DNA from: Streptococcus suis
GTDB lineage: Bacteria > Bacillota > Bacilli > Lactobacillales > Streptococcaceae
Assembly (NCBI GenBank): GCA_022354845.1
Contig: CP031970.1
Coordinates: forward strand, 1,922,001 to 1,986,000
Length of the DNA: 64,000 nucleotides
Direction: 5' to 3'
Part shown: one piece after another, positions 40,333 to 50,412 of the stretch
How positions within the stretch are numbered: position 1 is the first letter of the stretch
Layout: each line of letters begins with the position of its first letter
The notes under the pieces: generated by a model
The model's database searches: none
Told to the model about the DNA's origin: nothing
Seen by the model: the letters and a program-made list of their open reading frames with translations, nothing else
Position numbers and translations under genes: made by a program

Positions 40333-42873
40333 TTATAGTTTCTTCTTGAATTCTGCCACCCTCATCATGACTTCCATTGGAGTCATATTGTAGATGTCTA
40401 GTTTTGCCAGTTCATCGAGGACTGGATGAGAAGGCGTGTCTGCGAAGAGGTCGATTTGACCAGACGGTTCTTCCACTACTGACGCAGCTGGGTTAGCTGG
40501 TGCAGTAGGAGCTTGATTTTCAAGCGTCTGCAAAATCCTGTCTGCCCGCTCTAATAACTCCTCTGGCATTCCCGCAATCTTAGCGACATGAATCCCGTAG
40601 GACTTGTCAGCTGGTCCTTGTGCAATCTTGTGGAGGAAGGTGACTTGGCCGTCCTTCTCCAAGGTCGATACATGGACATTCTCTAGGTGTTCCAAGGTCT
40701 GGCTAAGGTCTGTCAACTCATGGTAGTGGGTAGCAAAGAGAGTCTTGGCTCCAATCTTGTCGTGGATGTACTCGATGATAGACTGGGCCAGGGCCATACC
40801 GTCATAGGTGGCCGTTCCCCGCCCCAACTCATCAAAGAGGATGAGCGAACGATCTGTCGCCAAACGCACGGCCTTGTTGGCCTCCATCATTTCCACCATG
40901 AAGGTCGACTGCCCGCTGACCAAGTCGTCTGCCGCCCCAATACGGGTAAAAATAGCATCGAAAATCGGCAATTCAGCCTGATCCGCAGGCACATAGGAAC
41001 CCATCTGCGCCATGATGACAATAACTGCCAACTGTCGCATATAAGTAGACTTACCACTCATGTTTGGACCAGTAATCAGTTGCATATGTGTATCAACATT
41101 CAAGTGAATAGAGTTGGGAATGTAGGTCTGCTTGCCCATGACCTTCTCCACCACCGCATGCCGACCATGGTCAATGGTCAGTTCTCTTTGATCTGTAAAG
41201 CGTGGACAAACCAAATGTTGCTGCTCCGCCACAACTGCAAAAGCCTGCAAAACATCGATGGTTGCAATGGTCCGAGCCAACTTCTGCAAGCGACCGATAT
41301 ACTTCTCAACCTCTTGGCGAATCCGCAGGAAAATCTCGTACTCCAAATTAGCAGACTTATCACGCGCCTCCAACATCTGCCCTTCAATCTTAGCCAACTC
41401 TTCCGTTCCATAGCGCTCCGAGTTTTTCAAGGTCGCCTTACGGAAAAAATGGTCCGGCACATTGCCCAGATTGGAATTGGTCACATGGAAATAGTAGCCG
41501 TCTTTTTTGTTGTAATCAATCTTGAGATTGTTGATACCAGACGCTTCACGCTCCTTGGCCTCAATCTCCGCAATCCAACCCGCTCCCTCACGCATGACCA
41601 GGCGGTACTGATCCAGCGTTTCGTCAAATCCCGTACGGATGATGTTTCCATCTGTGATGGTCCCTTGAGTTTCTGGGTCAATAGCAGAGCTGATGAGAGC
41701 ATACATTTCTGGAATTGGGTCCAATCCAGCTACCAGATTGCCTAGAGCAGACTCATTGATTTGTTGCAAGATATTCTTGATTGCTGGGATATTTCCCAAA
41801 GTCTGGGACAGCTGCAAGAGATCCTTGGGCATGGTTTTTCCAAAAGACACCCGGCTGGCCAAACGTTCGATGTCATAGACACCTTTTAAAGCCTCGACCA
41901 AATCACTCCGTTCAAAGAAGTAATCCAGAAAAACCTGAACGACAGCCTGACGATTCTCAATCCGCTTAAGGTCAATCAAGGGACGATCAATCCATGTCCG
42001 CAATAGTCGCATACCCATGGCTGTCTTAGTTTCGTCTAGCAACCAATACAAACTACCATGCTTCTTACCTGTCCGACCGTTTTCAAGCAGGTCCAGACTA
42101 GACTTGGTTGCATAGTCCATTTGCAGATAGTCCTTGATTTCATAATGGACCACCTTTTGCAAGTGGCTCAGATCTCGCATCTGAGTCCGATGTAGGTAGC
42201 TGAGGAGTTTACCCGCCGCAGCCTTTTCCAAGTCTGTCAAGGAATTATCAATCAATTGGACATCCTCTGTCACCCCATCCTCAAAAGATAAGAGTAAATT
42301 CATCTGATTAGAGAAAACTTGCTCTTCTTCCTCTGACAGAGCATAACCGATGACCAATTCACGTGCCCGTAAATTGCGGATTTCACCGCAAAGACTTGTA
42401 AAATCATCCAAACTTGTCACATAAAACTGACCTGTCGACACATCCATATAAGAAAGTGCAAACTGCACTCCCTGACGGTCAATCGCAACCAAATAGTTAC
42501 TGTCAGCTCCCATTTTCGAGGAATCCGTCACCGTTCCAGGTGTGATGACCTGCACTACTTCCCGCTTGACAACCCCAACTGCTTGCTTGGGATCCTCCAT
42601 CTGCTCAGCAATAGCAACCTTATGCCCTAATTCAACAAGTGTGTCGATATACTGTTGTGCCGCGTGATACGGTACCCCCGCCATAGGAATCGGATTCTCC
42701 GCATTCTTATTACGACTGGTCAAGGACAATTCCAAAATCTGTGCCGCTTCTACTGCATCTTCATAAAATAGCTCATAAAAGTCTCCCATACGGAAAAGCA
42801 AAAAAGCATCTGGATATTGTGCTTTTATATCCAGATACTGTTGCATTCCTGGAGAAATTTTTTCTGTTGCCAT
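40333..42873 (-). CDS. mutS: DNA mismatch repair protein MutS (HexA)
   Basis: The 846-residue protein recognises mismatches via Phe32-Tyr33-Glu34 in RMGDFYELF. The clamp and lever regions follow. The ABC-type ATPase has Walker [10 protein letters not shown] near residue 600, LFDELGRGT and the ATHYHEL histidine. The length matches the family. It lies 23 bases after argR, as in pneumococcus, where the gene is called hexA. Confidence 0.98.
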   Translation of the reverse strand: MATEKISPGMQQYLDIKAQYPDAFLLFRMGDFYELFYEDAVEAAQILELSLTSRNKNAENPIPMAGVPYHAAQQYIDTLVELGHKVAIAEQMEDPKQAVGVVKREVVQVITPGTVTDSSKMGADSNYLVAIDRQGVQFALSYMDVSTGQFYVTSLDDFTSLCGEIRNLRARELVIGYALSEEEEQVFSNQMNLLLSFEDGVTEDVQLIDNSLTDLEKAAAGKLLSYLHRTQMRDLSHLQKVVHYEIKDYLQMDYATKSSLDLLENGRTGKKHGSLYWLLDETKTAMGMRLLRTWIDRPLIDLKRIENRQAVVQVFLDYFFERSDLVEALKGVYDIERLASRVSFGKTMPKDLLQLSQTLGNIPAIKNILQQINESALGNLVAGLDPIPEMYALISSAIDPETQGTITDGNIIRTGFDETLDQYRLVMREGAGWIAEIEAKEREASGINNLKIDYNKKDGYYFHVTNSNLGNVPDHFFRKATLKNSERYGTEELAKIEGQMLEARDKSANLEYEIFLRIRQEVEKYIGRLQKLARTIATIDVLQAFAVVAEQQHLVCPRFTDQRELTIDHGRHAVVEKVMGKQTYIPNSIHLNVDTHMQLITGPNMSGKSTYMRQLAVIVIMAQMGSYVPADQAELPIFDAIFTRIGAADDLVSGQSTFMVEMMEANKAVRLATDRSLILFDELGRGTATYDGMALAQSIIEYIHDKIGAKTLFATHYHELTDLSQTLEHLENVHVSTLEKDGQVTFLHKIAQGPADKSYGIHVAKIAGMPEELLERADRILQTLENQAPTAPANPAASVVEEPSGQIDLFADTPSHPVLDELAKLDIYNMTPMEVMMRVAEFKKKL

Positions 42874-42896
42874 TAATATTCTCTCATTCTAACTAT

Positions 42897-43334
42897 TTAT
42901 AAGAAACTTTTTATTTCTTCCTCAACGTGCTGAGCAGAAATATCATCTTTACAGATGACCAACAAGGTATCCGCTCCAGCCACGGTACCCAAAATGGTCT
43001 CTGGCTTCTCCTCATCTATAATATTAGCCATCAAAGCTGCTTCACCGAGCTCAGAATGTAAAACTAAAATAAAACTTGCTCGGTTCACACTTCGCGTATA
43101 CTGGGCTAATAATTGACAAAAATGACCTTGACTGTCATCCTCTCCTAGTGCATAAAAGGACTCTCCAGATTCATGAACTTTGATAACCCCCAATTCCCTC
43201 AAATCACGTGACAGGGTTGTCTGGGTTACCGTTATTCCTTGGTCTTCTAGCCATAATTGAATATCAATTTGTCGACCAACTTTCCCCTGCCGAATCATTG
43301 ACTTAATCAATTCGTGCCTTTCTACTTTATTCAT
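42897..43334 (-). CDS. argR: ArgR/AhrC-family arginine repressor
   Basis: The 145-residue protein has an N-terminal winged helix (RHELIKSMIRQGKVGRQIDI, TQTTLSRDLRELGVIKV) and a C-terminal oligomerisation and arginine-binding domain (GTVAGADTLLVICKD). It diverges from argS and is co-transcribed with mutS. Streptococci often have several ArgR paralogues, so its exact regulon is uncertain. Confidence 0.95.
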   Translation of the reverse strand: MNKVERHELIKSMIRQGKVGRQIDIQLWLEDQGITVTQTTLSRDLRELGVIKVHESGESFYALGEDDSQGHFCQLLAQYTRSVNRASFILVLHSELGEAALMANIIDEEKPETILGTVAGADTLLVICKDDISAQHVEEEIKSFL

Positions 43335-43388
43335 ACTTGTACCTCAAAATGTATATTTATAGAAATATTATAACATTTTTCCAAACTA

Positions 43389-43416
43389 TTGACCTAGAAT
43401 TATGATAAAATAGAAT
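43389..43416 (+). promoter_or_regulatory. argS promoter
   Basis: TTGACC (43389-43394) is 16 bases from TAGAAT (43411-43416), 24 bases before the argS ATG. GGAGG follows at the proper distance. No clear ARG box or T-box is seen in the 105-base divergent gap. Confidence 0.65.
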
Positions 43417-43439
43417 CAATAACTCTTGGAGGAATTTTT

Positions 43440-45128
43440 ATGAATCATAAACAAATGGTAGCAGATACACTGTCTGCTGTCCTTCCTCAATTGGACATTG
43501 AGACGATTTATTCATTACTAGAAAAACCAAAATCATCAGAAATGGGAGACATCGCTTTTCCTGCCTTCTCACTTGCAAAAGTTGAGCGAAAAGCGCCACA
43601 GGCTATTGCAACGGATATCGTGGAAAAGCTTGATACAACTGGCTTTGAGAAAGTTGTTGCAACTGGTCCTTATGTCAACTTCTTCTTGGATAAGGATGCT
43701 ATTTCCCACCAAGTCTTGACAGATGTGATTGCCGAGAAAGACCAGTATGGTCAGCTCAATATCGGTCAAGGTCGCAATGTTACCATCGATATGTCAAGTC
43801 CAAACATTGCCAAACCATTCTCAGTTGGTCACTTACGTTCAACGGTTATCGGTGATGCTCTTGCCAATATTCATGGAAAACTAGGCTTTAACCCAATCCG
43901 TATCAACCACTTGGGTGACTGGGGAAAACAATTTGGTATGCTGATTGTTGCCTACAAACTGTGGGGGGACAAGACTGCTGTAGAAGCAGACCCAATTTCA
44001 GAACTCCTCAAACTCTATGTGCGCATCAATGCAGAAGCTGAAGAAAAACCTGAGTTGGATGAAGAAGCACGCCAATGGTTCAAAAAATTGGAAGATGGCG
44101 ACCAAGAAGCCTTGGAATTGTGGCAATGGTTCCGTGATGAAAGTTTGGTCGAATTTAATCGTATCTATGAAAAACTAGACGTCCACTTCGACAGCTTCAA
44201 TGGTGAAGCTTTCTATAACGATAAGATGGACGAGGGTATCCAAATCTTAGAAGAAAAAGGTCTTCTTCAAGAATCTAAAGGTGCTCTAATTGTTGACCTT
44301 GAAAGATACAACCTTCCACCTGCTCTTATCAGAAAAACAGACGGTGCAACCCTCTACATTACGCGCGATATGGCAACAGCAATGTACCGCAAGCGCACCT
44401 ATGACTTCGTGAAAAGCATCTATGTCGTTGGTCAAGAGCAAATCAACCATTTCAAACAGTTGAAAGCTGTTCTAAAGGAAATGGGATTTGACTGGAGCGA
44501 CGATATGACCCATATCACCTTCGGTCTTGTTACCAAGGACAAGAAAAAGCTCTCTACTCGTAAAGGAAACATCATCCTGCTCGAACCCACACTTGACGAA
44601 GCGATTTTACGCGCCCTTTCACAAATTGAAGCCAAAAATCCTAATCTTGAGAACAAGGAAGAGGTGGCTCATGCAGTCGGTGTCGGTGCTGTTAAGTTCT
44701 TCGATCTAAAAACCGACCGTGACAACGGCTACGACTTCGATTTAGAGGCTATGGTTTCCTTTGAAGGTGAGACAGGTCCTTATGTACAATACGCTTACGC
44801 CCGTATCCAGTCTATCTTGCGCAAAGCAAACTTTGTTCCAAGCACAGAAAACAACTACAAACTAGCTGACGCAGAAAGCTGGGAAATTATCAAACATATC
44901 CAAAACTTCTCAACTGTTGTAGAACGTGCTGGTGATAAATTTGACCCATCTCTCATTGCTAAATATGCTATTAATCTAGCCCAAGCCTTCAATAAGTATT
45001 ACGCACATACTCGTATCTTGGATGAAAGCCCAGAGCGTGATAGCCGTCTAGCACTGGCCTATGCAACTGGTGTAGTTCTTAAAGAAGCGCTTCGCCTCCT
45101 CGGTGTAAAAGCTCCAGAAAAAATGTAA
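43440..45128 (+). CDS. argS: Arginyl-tRNA synthetase
   Basis: The 562-residue class I synthetase has the HIGH-like motif [10 protein letters not shown] and a KMSKS-like KKLSTRKGN. The C-terminal DALR anticodon-binding domain ends [12 protein letters not shown]. It charges tRNA-Arg. Its divergent arrangement with argR-mutS is conserved in streptococci. Confidence 0.98.
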   Translation: MNHKQMVADTLSAVLPQLDIETIYSLLEKPKSSEMGDIAFPAFSLAKVERKAPQAIATDIVEKLDTTGFEKVVATGPYVNFFLDKDAISHQVLTDVIAEKDQYGQLNIGQGRNVTIDMSSPNIAKPFSVGHLRSTVIGDALANIHGKLGFNPIRINHLGDWGKQFGMLIVAYKLWGDKTAVEADPISELLKLYVRINAEAEEKPELDEEARQWFKKLEDGDQEALELWQWFRDESLVEFNRIYEKLDVHFDSFNGEAFYNDKMDEGIQILEEKGLLQESKGALIVDLERYNLPPALIRKTDGATLYITRDMATAMYRKRTYDFVKSIYVVGQEQINHFKQLKAVLKEMGFDWSDDMTHITFGLVTKDKKKLSTRKGNIILLEPTLDEAILRALSQIEAKNPNLENKEEVAHAVGVGAVKFFDLKTDRDNGYDFDLEAMVSFEGETGPYVQYAYARIQSILRKANFVPSTENNYKLADAESWEIIKHIQNFSTVVERAGDKFDPSLIAKYAINLAQAFNKYYAHTRILDESPERDSRLALAYATGVVLKEALRLLGVKAPEKM

Positions 45129-45131
45129 TCA

Positions 45132-45161
45132 AAGCCTTGGGCCACCAGCCGAGGCTTTTTT
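45132..45161 (+). terminator. argS terminator
   Basis: AAGCCTTGG pairs with CCGAGGCTT (one G-U) around an 8-base loop, followed by six T residues. Confidence 0.9.
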
Positions 45162-45256
45162 CTACCCCTCCGATACCAGCTTCTGGCCGAATTATTGGTT
45201 GGAGTTTAACTTGATTTCTATAAGTAAATGCTCTCGGCGTTACGAATAAATAGATA

Positions 45257-45358
45257 TAGTCGTTTAGTTTGCTTTTAGTACAAGGCAACGAACTGCAGGC
45301 TGTACTAAAGTACGGGAAAGCGAGTTAACGAAGTAATCAAAGATAAACTAAATGACTA
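45257..45358 (+). repeat. 102-bp MITE-like inverted repeat
   Basis: The ends TAGTCGTTTAGTTT and AAACTAAATGACTA are complementary at 13 of 14 positions. The interior contains AGTACAAGGCAACGAACTGC and GTACTAAAGTACGGG but no coding sequence. The 275-base gap between argS and the CHAP protein holds only this element. It looks like a non-autonomous mobile repeat. Confidence 0.65.
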
Positions 45359-45403
45359 CAAGAGGGATCATTAGTACCTCAACATCTATTAGAAGGAGGA
45401 TTC

Positions 45404-46318
45404 ATGAACAATCTTTTTAAAAAGAAAAGGACCATTTATCAACTTGCGATAACGGCCTGTATCATCTATTTCCATATACATTCGGCGTTTTTTGCTTCCG
45501 CCACTACTCTTGGGGATAATTATCCCTATACTGCCATCAATGCCGTAGACCCTTGGAGACTCTATACCAGACAGTGCACTTCTTTCTCTGCCTTTCGACT
45601 CAGTACGGTCAACGGATTTACACTACCACCTGCCTATGGTGACGCCAATGTCTGGGGTCATCGCGCTAGACAAGAGGGATATCAGGTGGATATGATACCT
45701 GCTGTAGGAGCTATAGCTTGGTGGGAATCGCCCATGCATGTTGCTTGGGTGTCGGCAGTATATGGAGACACTGTAGAAATAGAAGAGTATAACTACGGTT
45801 ATCAGTACAAATACAATCGCAGAACCATTAATAGAAACTCCGTCAGTGGCTACATCCACTTTAAGGATTTGTCTTCTTCTGCCTTGCCAAAACTTCCATC
45901 CACTGGAGTCTATACATTTTCCAGTCGTCTTCCTATAAAATCTCAAGCTACCCAGGCTAGTACGACCGTTGGATACTATGAGAAAGGTGAGAAGGTATAT
46001 TATGATAAGGTTATAGAAGCTGAAGGGCAATTTTGGATTAGTTATATCAGCTATTCAGGGGTTCGGCGCTATATCCCAGTTTATTCCTTGAGCCAATCCC
46101 ACCAAACAAGTTCCTTACCCCAACTCCCATCATCGGGTACCTATAGAGTAAAAATACGCTCCAGCATTCGAAATGCCCCGAAATTGTCCAGTCCTGAAAT
46201 CACCTACTACGATGCCGGCGCCACGGTGCACTACGACAAGCTTATATCTGCTGATGGTCGGCTGTGGATTAGCTATATTAGTTATTCAGGCATACGACGC
46301 TACATAGCTATTTCTTAA
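45404..46318 (+). CDS. Secreted CHAP-domain peptidoglycan hydrolase with two SH3 repeats
   Basis: The 304-residue protein has a signal peptide (about 1-32). A CHAP amidase/endopeptidase domain follows at ~40-155 with the catalytic Cys in TRQCTSFSAFR and His in SPMHVAWV. Two bacterial SH3 repeats of about 65 residues each end in WISYISYSGVRRYIP and WISYISYSGIRRYIA. It probably cleaves and binds cell wall peptidoglycan. GAAGGAGG precedes the ATG. A phage-endolysin-like origin is possible, but the signal peptide favours a chromosomal hydrolase. Confidence 0.93.
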   Translation: MNNLFKKKRTIYQLAITACIIYFHIHSAFFASATTLGDNYPYTAINAVDPWRLYTRQCTSFSAFRLSTVNGFTLPPAYGDANVWGHRARQEGYQVDMIPAVGAIAWWESPMHVAWVSAVYGDTVEIEEYNYGYQYKYNRRTINRNSVSGYIHFKDLSSSALPKLPSTGVYTFSSRLPIKSQATQASTTVGYYEKGEKVYYDKVIEAEGQFWISYISYSGVRRYIPVYSLSQSHQTSSLPQLPSSGTYRVKIRSSIRNAPKLSSPEITYYDAGATVHYDKLISADGRLWISYISYSGIRRYIAIS

Positions 46319-46321
46319 CTC

Positions 46322-46351
46322 AAAAGCGCAATCTTTCGACTGCGCTTTTTT
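46322..46351 (+). terminator. Terminator after the CHAP-SH3 gene
   Basis: AAAGCGCA pairs with TGCGCTTT around a 10-base loop and runs into TTTTTT. It is also positioned to stop the convergent membrane protein gene. Confidence 0.9.
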
Positions 46352-46354
46352 GAA

Positions 46355-46879
46355 TTATATATCTGTTGAATTAACGGCTGTGCTTGGTTTTTCTTTTGGT
46401 TTACGCAAATGGAAGAAAATTGTTATCCCAAAATAGATAGCAAACAGCACTACTTGAAAAATATATCCAAGCATAGCTTGAGATTCTACCCCTTGACGCA
46501 TTACTGCATCGGTATAAACCTGTGCCACCCCTTTCGAACCAATAAATGCATAGGTTGAAAACACCAGAGTTCCAAAAAGATAGCCCAAGTAAGTATAAGA
46601 AGCTTGTTCATTTCGTTTCAGAAACAGTAACACAATCGTTGCAATAACAGCGAACAGAAGAACAACTACTAACCCCTTATTGATGATATTGGTTTGGAAA
46701 AGAAATGACTCTTTCAAGTAATCAAAAATTGTCTCATCTAGTCCTGTGACGTTCAAATTTTGAAACATTTGCCGTGCCGATTCTTCATCATATTTTGCAA
46801 AAAAAGCTGAGTATCCTCTTAACAAACTTTGGATAACTGATAGAGTAACAAGAATATATAAATGAATTGGTTTTTTCAT
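46355..46879 (-). CDS. Four-helix membrane protein, function unknown
   Basis: The 174-residue protein has hydrophobic helices near 8-25, 65-87, 95-115 and 135-158, with an external-type loop after the first helix containing an acidic stretch. I do not recognise a family with certainty. It has its own strong promoter just upstream. Confidence 0.8.
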   Translation of the reverse strand: MKKPIHLYILVTLSVIQSLLRGYSAFFAKYDEESARQMFQNLNVTGLDETIFDYLKESFLFQTNIINKGLVVVLLFAVIATIVLLFLKRNEQASYTYLGYLFGTLVFSTYAFIGSKGVAQVYTDAVMRQGVESQAMLGYIFQVVLFAIYFGITIFFHLRKPKEKPSTAVNSTDI

Positions 46880-46896
46880 ATGAACCTCCTTATATT

Positions 46897-46925
46897 ATTT
46901 TACCCTTATATCTTTGTTTTGTCAA
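46897..46925 (-). promoter_or_regulatory. Promoter of the four-helix membrane protein gene
   Basis: On the minus strand a perfect TTGACA (46920-46925) is 17 bases from TAAAAT (46897-46902), followed by AAGGAGG before the ATG. Confidence 0.75.
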
Positions 46926-46987
46926 TCATATATTTCATTTCACTACAAATATAATTTTGTTATACTAAATTCAAAGGAGGAAAAATC

Positions 46988-47170
46988 ATGAAGAAATTAC
47001 CCACCTATATCGGAGTGATTATTTTTGTAGTTACGCTACTGATTAACTGGTTATTGCCAAGTCTTGCTAAAGTGCTGAATACATTTTTCATTTGGACTAT
47101 CGTAGCCTGCCTACTCTACACCATCTACTACTGGATTCGTTACTGGCTCTATGTCCGTAAACAGAGATAA
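46988..47170 (+). CDS. Small two-helix membrane protein, 60 residues
   Basis: Two hydrophobic helices (about 7-26 and 34-53) are followed by a basic tail YVRKQR. AAAGGAGG lies before the ATG, and TATACT is 24 bases further upstream. A strong terminator follows. Function is unknown. Confidence 0.75.
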   Translation: MKKLPTYIGVIIFVVTLLINWLLPSLAKVLNTFFIWTIVACLLYTIYYWIRYWLYVRKQR

Positions 47171-47174
47171 CAAA

Positions 47175-47214
47175 GACTCCTCTAAGTCAGTTACTTAGAG
47201 GAGTTCATTTTATT
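47175..47214. terminator. Bidirectional terminator between the small membrane gene and malQ
   Basis: A perfect 12-bp stem (ACTCCTCTAAGT/ACTTAGAGGAGT) with a 5-base loop sits between two convergent genes; TTCATTTT follows on the plus strand. Confidence 0.8.
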
Positions 47215-48730
47215 CTGATTTTTCATTAACCAAATGCACATTAACACGACGATAGGTTTCTGTAAGGTCTAGCAATTCCGCTTCAATCTCTGGTGTCAAT
47301 TGATCTGCCTTCATTCTCCATGTCCAGTTGCCACCAAGTGTATTTGGCAAGTTCATGCGTGCAGAACCGTCTAAGCCAAGTAGGTCTTGCATGGTTACAA
47401 CAGCCATGAAGGCTGGGGATCCAAAGAGAAGGCGGAAGAGGGCGTGATGGACCGTTTCATCATCACGTCGATTGCTATACTTATCTAAGAATGCACGTGA
47501 AGCAGGAGTCGTTTCATTTTCATACCAGCCAAGAATCGTATCATTATCATGCGTACCTGTATATGCCACCACATTATTCGGATGATTATGTGGCATTTCA
47601 ATGCTGTCGCCCTCAGGGTCAAAGGCAAACTGCAAAACTTTCATACCAGGAAAACCTGTCGTATCACGCAATTGGATGACCTTGTCCGTCACGGAGCCCA
47701 AATCCTCAGCAATAATATTTAAATCACCAAGTTCACGTTTGATCGTATCAAATAATTCAAAACCTGGTGCTTCGACACGGTAACCGTTTACAGCAGTTTC
47801 TTCACCTGCTGGAATTTCCCAGAAAGAGGCAAAGCCGATAAAGTGGTCGATACGTACCATATCGTATATCTTGAAGGATTCTCGTAAACGTGCAACCCAC
47901 CAAGTGAAGCCATCTTGTTTCATCGCTTCCCAATCATAAATTGGATTACCCCATAACTGACCGATTTCCGAAAAGGCATCCGGTGGACATCCAGCAACAA
48001 CACTAGGCTTGCCCTCGTCATCTATCTTAAAGAAATGAGGGTTGGCCCACATATCAGCAGAATCAGCCGCGATATAAATCGGCATATCCCCAACAAACTC
48101 AATACCTTTGGCATTGGCGTAAGCCTTTAAAGCCTCCCATTGTGAAAAGAATAAATATTGTGTAATGCGGTGATAATCAATTCGATCTGCCAACAAGTGA
48201 CGATAGTGTTCCAAAGTGTCGTGATGACGCAAACGAACCCCTTGGTCTTCCCAATCAGTCCAGGGTTTGAGATCGAAGTGCTCTTTAATGGCCATATATT
48301 CAGCAAATGTATGGATCCAAAAATCATTTTCCGTCAAGAAAATTCCGTACTCAGCTGGCAATCCTTGCGCTTTGATATTCGCAACTACTTTTTCTAATAA
48401 TGGCCGACGAGCTTGAAAAATTGCTGCGTAATCTACTTCTACAGGATTCTGACCAAAATCAATATCTTGTAAATTTTCTGATTGTAACCAACCTTTTTCG
48501 ACTAATATATCGAAATCAATAAAATGCGTATTACCAGCAAATGCCGAAAATGACTGATATGGAGAATCTCCATAACTAGTCGTTCCCAACGGTAAAATTT
48601 GCCAATAGCGTTGCTTTGTGCGAACTAAAAAATCAACAAAATCATAAGCTGCTTGCCCCATTGAACCAATTCCATATTTTCCCGGTAATGATGAGATGTG
48701 CATGAGCACACCACTTTGGCGTTGTTTCAT
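47210..48730 (-). CDS. malQ: 4-alpha-glucanotransferase (amylomaltase)
   Basis: The 506-residue GH77 enzyme disproportionates maltodextrins. It begins MKQRQSGVLMHISSLPGKYG. The nucleophile region VRIDHFIGFASFW, the acid/base Glu in IIAEDLG and GTHDNDT are present. It diverges from malX under the same operators. In pneumococcus the gene (malM) is followed by the phosphorylase gene malP; here a convergent small gene and a terminator follow instead. Confidence 0.97.
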   Translation of the reverse strand: MKQRQSGVLMHISSLPGKYGIGSMGQAAYDFVDFLVRTKQRYWQILPLGTTSYGDSPYQSFSAFAGNTHFIDFDILVEKGWLQSENLQDIDFGQNPVEVDYAAIFQARRPLLEKVVANIKAQGLPAEYGIFLTENDFWIHTFAEYMAIKEHFDLKPWTDWEDQGVRLRHHDTLEHYRHLLADRIDYHRITQYLFFSQWEALKAYANAKGIEFVGDMPIYIAADSADMWANPHFFKIDDEGKPSVVAGCPPDAFSEIGQLWGNPIYDWEAMKQDGFTWWVARLRESFKIYDMVRIDHFIGFASFWEIPAGEETAVNGYRVEAPGFELFDTIKRELGDLNIIAEDLGSVTDKVIQLRDTTGFPGMKVLQFAFDPEGDSIEMPHNHPNNVVAYTGTHDNDTILGWYENETTPASRAFLDKYSNRRDDETVHHALFRLLFGSPAFMAVVTMQDLLGLDGSARMNLPNTLGGNWTWRMKADQLTPEIEAELLDLTETYRRVNVHLVNEKSE

Positions 48731-48762
48731 TTATATCCCCTATTCTTGCACTATAACAGATA

Positions 48763-48812
48763 GTGCAAACGTTTTCTCGTCATATTATATACTTAAGGTC
48801 TAAACAAATCAA
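48763..48812 (-). promoter_or_regulatory. malQ promoter and MalR-type operator
   Basis: On the minus strand TTGATT (48807-48812) is 17 bases from TATAAT (48784-48789). The operator-like GAAAACGTTTGCAC (48763-48776) lies just downstream, where a bound LacI-type repressor would block transcription. The CGTTTGC core also fits a CcpA cre site. Confidence 0.75.
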
Positions 48813-48930
48813 GCAATATTCATTTAATTCTTTAAAAGTTGGAGAAATATTTCACTTTCGTCCATTATGTGTTTGAAAAACTAGTTGCCCAAAATTGCAC
48901 AAAAAAATTTTTTAAAAAATTTTTTTAAAA

Positions 48931-48990
48931 ACGCTTGCAAACATGTGCGCATTGGTGTATAATATAGACACATTAGGAAAACGTTTGCAC
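48931..48990 (+). promoter_or_regulatory. malX promoter with two operators
   Basis: TTGCAA (48935-48940) is 17 bases from TATAAT (48958-48963). ACGCTTGCAAACA (48931-48943) overlaps the -35, and GAAAACGTTTGCAC (48977-48990) is identical to the malQ operator. MalR encoded downstream is the likely repressor and CcpA could use the same sites. Confidence 0.8.
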
Positions 48991-49029
48991 CTAGCAGGCG
49001 TATCATCACTATTTTCTTGGAGGAAAAAT

Positions 49030-50289
49030 ATGAAACACACACTTCTCAAGAGCGTTGCTCTTCTAGCTGCATCAACTGCTGTTTTGGCTGCTTGCTCAAA
49101 CTCAAATTCATCAACATCTTCATCTAGCGCTGCTAGCGAAAGCAAAGAGTTGACAATCTACATTGACCAAGGTTATGAAACTTACATCAATGATGTCAAA
49201 GCTGCTTTTGAAAAAGAAAACGATGTAACTGTTACAGTTAAAACTGGTGATGCATTGACTGGTTTGGATAACTTGTCATTGGATAACCAATCAGGTTCAG
49301 CTCCAGACGTTATGATGGCACCATACGACCGCGTAGGTAGCCTTGGTTCTGAAGGTCAATTATCAGAATTGAAACTTGCTGACAGCAGCAAAACTGATGA
49401 TACAACAACTGCTCTGGTAACAAACGACGGTAAAGTTTATGGTTCACCTGCAGTTATCGAAACACTTGTTCTTTACTACAACAAAGATTTAGTTTCAGCG
49501 GCACCTAAAACATTTGCTGAATTAGAAGAACTGGCTAAAGATAGCAAATATGCTTTTGAAGGTGAAACTGGTAAAACAACTGCCTTCCTTGCTGACTGGA
49601 CAAACTTCTACTACACTTACGGTCTTTTAGCAGGTTACGGTGGTTACGTATTCGGTGATAACGGTACTAACCCAGAAGACATCGGTCTTGCAAACGATGG
49701 TGCTGTTAAAGCGATTGAATACGCTAAAACTTGGTATGAAAAATGGCCTCAAGGTCTTCAAGATAGCACAGCTGCTAACAACTTGATCAACACTCAATTC
49801 ACTGAAGGTAAAGCTGTTGCAGTCATCGAAGGTCCTTGGAAAGCAGCTTCATATAAAGAAGCTGGTGTGAACTACGGTGTAGCTACTATCCCAACTCTTC
49901 CAAATGGCGAAAACTACGCAGCATTTGGTGGTGGTAAAGCTTGGGTTGTTCCTACAGGTTCTAAAAACCCAGAATTGGCTCAAAAATTTGTTGACTACTT
50001 GACTTCTACAGATCAACAAGAAGCACTTTACGATGCTACAAACGAAATTCCTGCTAACACTGAAGCTCGTGAATACGCAGTAAGCAAAAACGATGAGTTG
50101 ACAACTGCTGTTATCAACCAATTCGCTTCAGCTCAACCAATGCCAAACATCTCTGAAATGGGTTCAGTTTGGACACCAGCTGGTAACATGCTCTTCGAAG
50201 CAGCAAGTGGTGCTAAAGACGCTAAAACTGCTGCAACAGATGCTGTAAAAGCTATTGCAGATGAGATTGCTCAAAAACACAGCAACTAG
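49030..50289 (+). CDS. malX: Maltose/maltodextrin-binding lipoprotein
   Basis: The 419-residue protein has a lipoprotein signal with LAAC (Cys22). A family 1 solute-binding fold follows (ELTIYIDQGYETYINDVKAAF, TEGKAVAVIEGPWKA). I start at ATG 49030 after GGAGG; the frame is open 29 codons further but that part is promoter DNA. It captures maltodextrins for MalC-MalD. Confidence 0.97.
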   Translation: MKHTLLKSVALLAASTAVLAACSNSNSSTSSSSAASESKELTIYIDQGYETYINDVKAAFEKENDVTVTVKTGDALTGLDNLSLDNQSGSAPDVMMAPYDRVGSLGSEGQLSELKLADSSKTDDTTTALVTNDGKVYGSPAVIETLVLYYNKDLVSAAPKTFAELEELAKDSKYAFEGETGKTTAFLADWTNFYYTYGLLAGYGGYVFGDNGTNPEDIGLANDGAVKAIEYAKTWYEKWPQGLQDSTAANNLINTQFTEGKAVAVIEGPWKAASYKEAGVNYGVATIPTLPNGENYAAFGGGKAWVVPTGSKNPELAQKFVDYLTSTDQQEALYDATNEIPANTEAREYAVSKNDELTTAVINQFASAQPMPNISEMGSVWTPAGNMLFEAASGAKDAKTAATDAVKAIADEIAQKHSN

Positions 50290-50304
50290 TCAAGTTTAAA
50301 GTTG

Positions 50305-50325
50305 GACTGGGAATTCTTCCCAGTC
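50305..50325 (+). terminator. Hairpin between malX and malC
   Basis: GACTGGG/CCCAGTC with a 7-base loop is followed by TACTTTATTA. It could act as a partial terminator that keeps the binding protein in excess of the permeases. Confidence 0.55.
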
Positions 50326-50412
50326 TACTTTATTACTTAAATTTACTCAAGGGTGTTAGTAATAAAAATTAGGATAATATACTAACTCCTATTCTCAAAG
50401 GAGACTATGACT

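Noticed and set aside
40687..41745. 352-codon plus-strand frame opposite mutS
   Set aside because: It is long but fully antisense to the conserved ATPase and clamp region of MutS, without a start site or domain.
48943..49029. N-terminal extension of MalX
   Set aside because: The extra 29 codons cover the malX promoter and operator; the lipoprotein signal begins at 49030.
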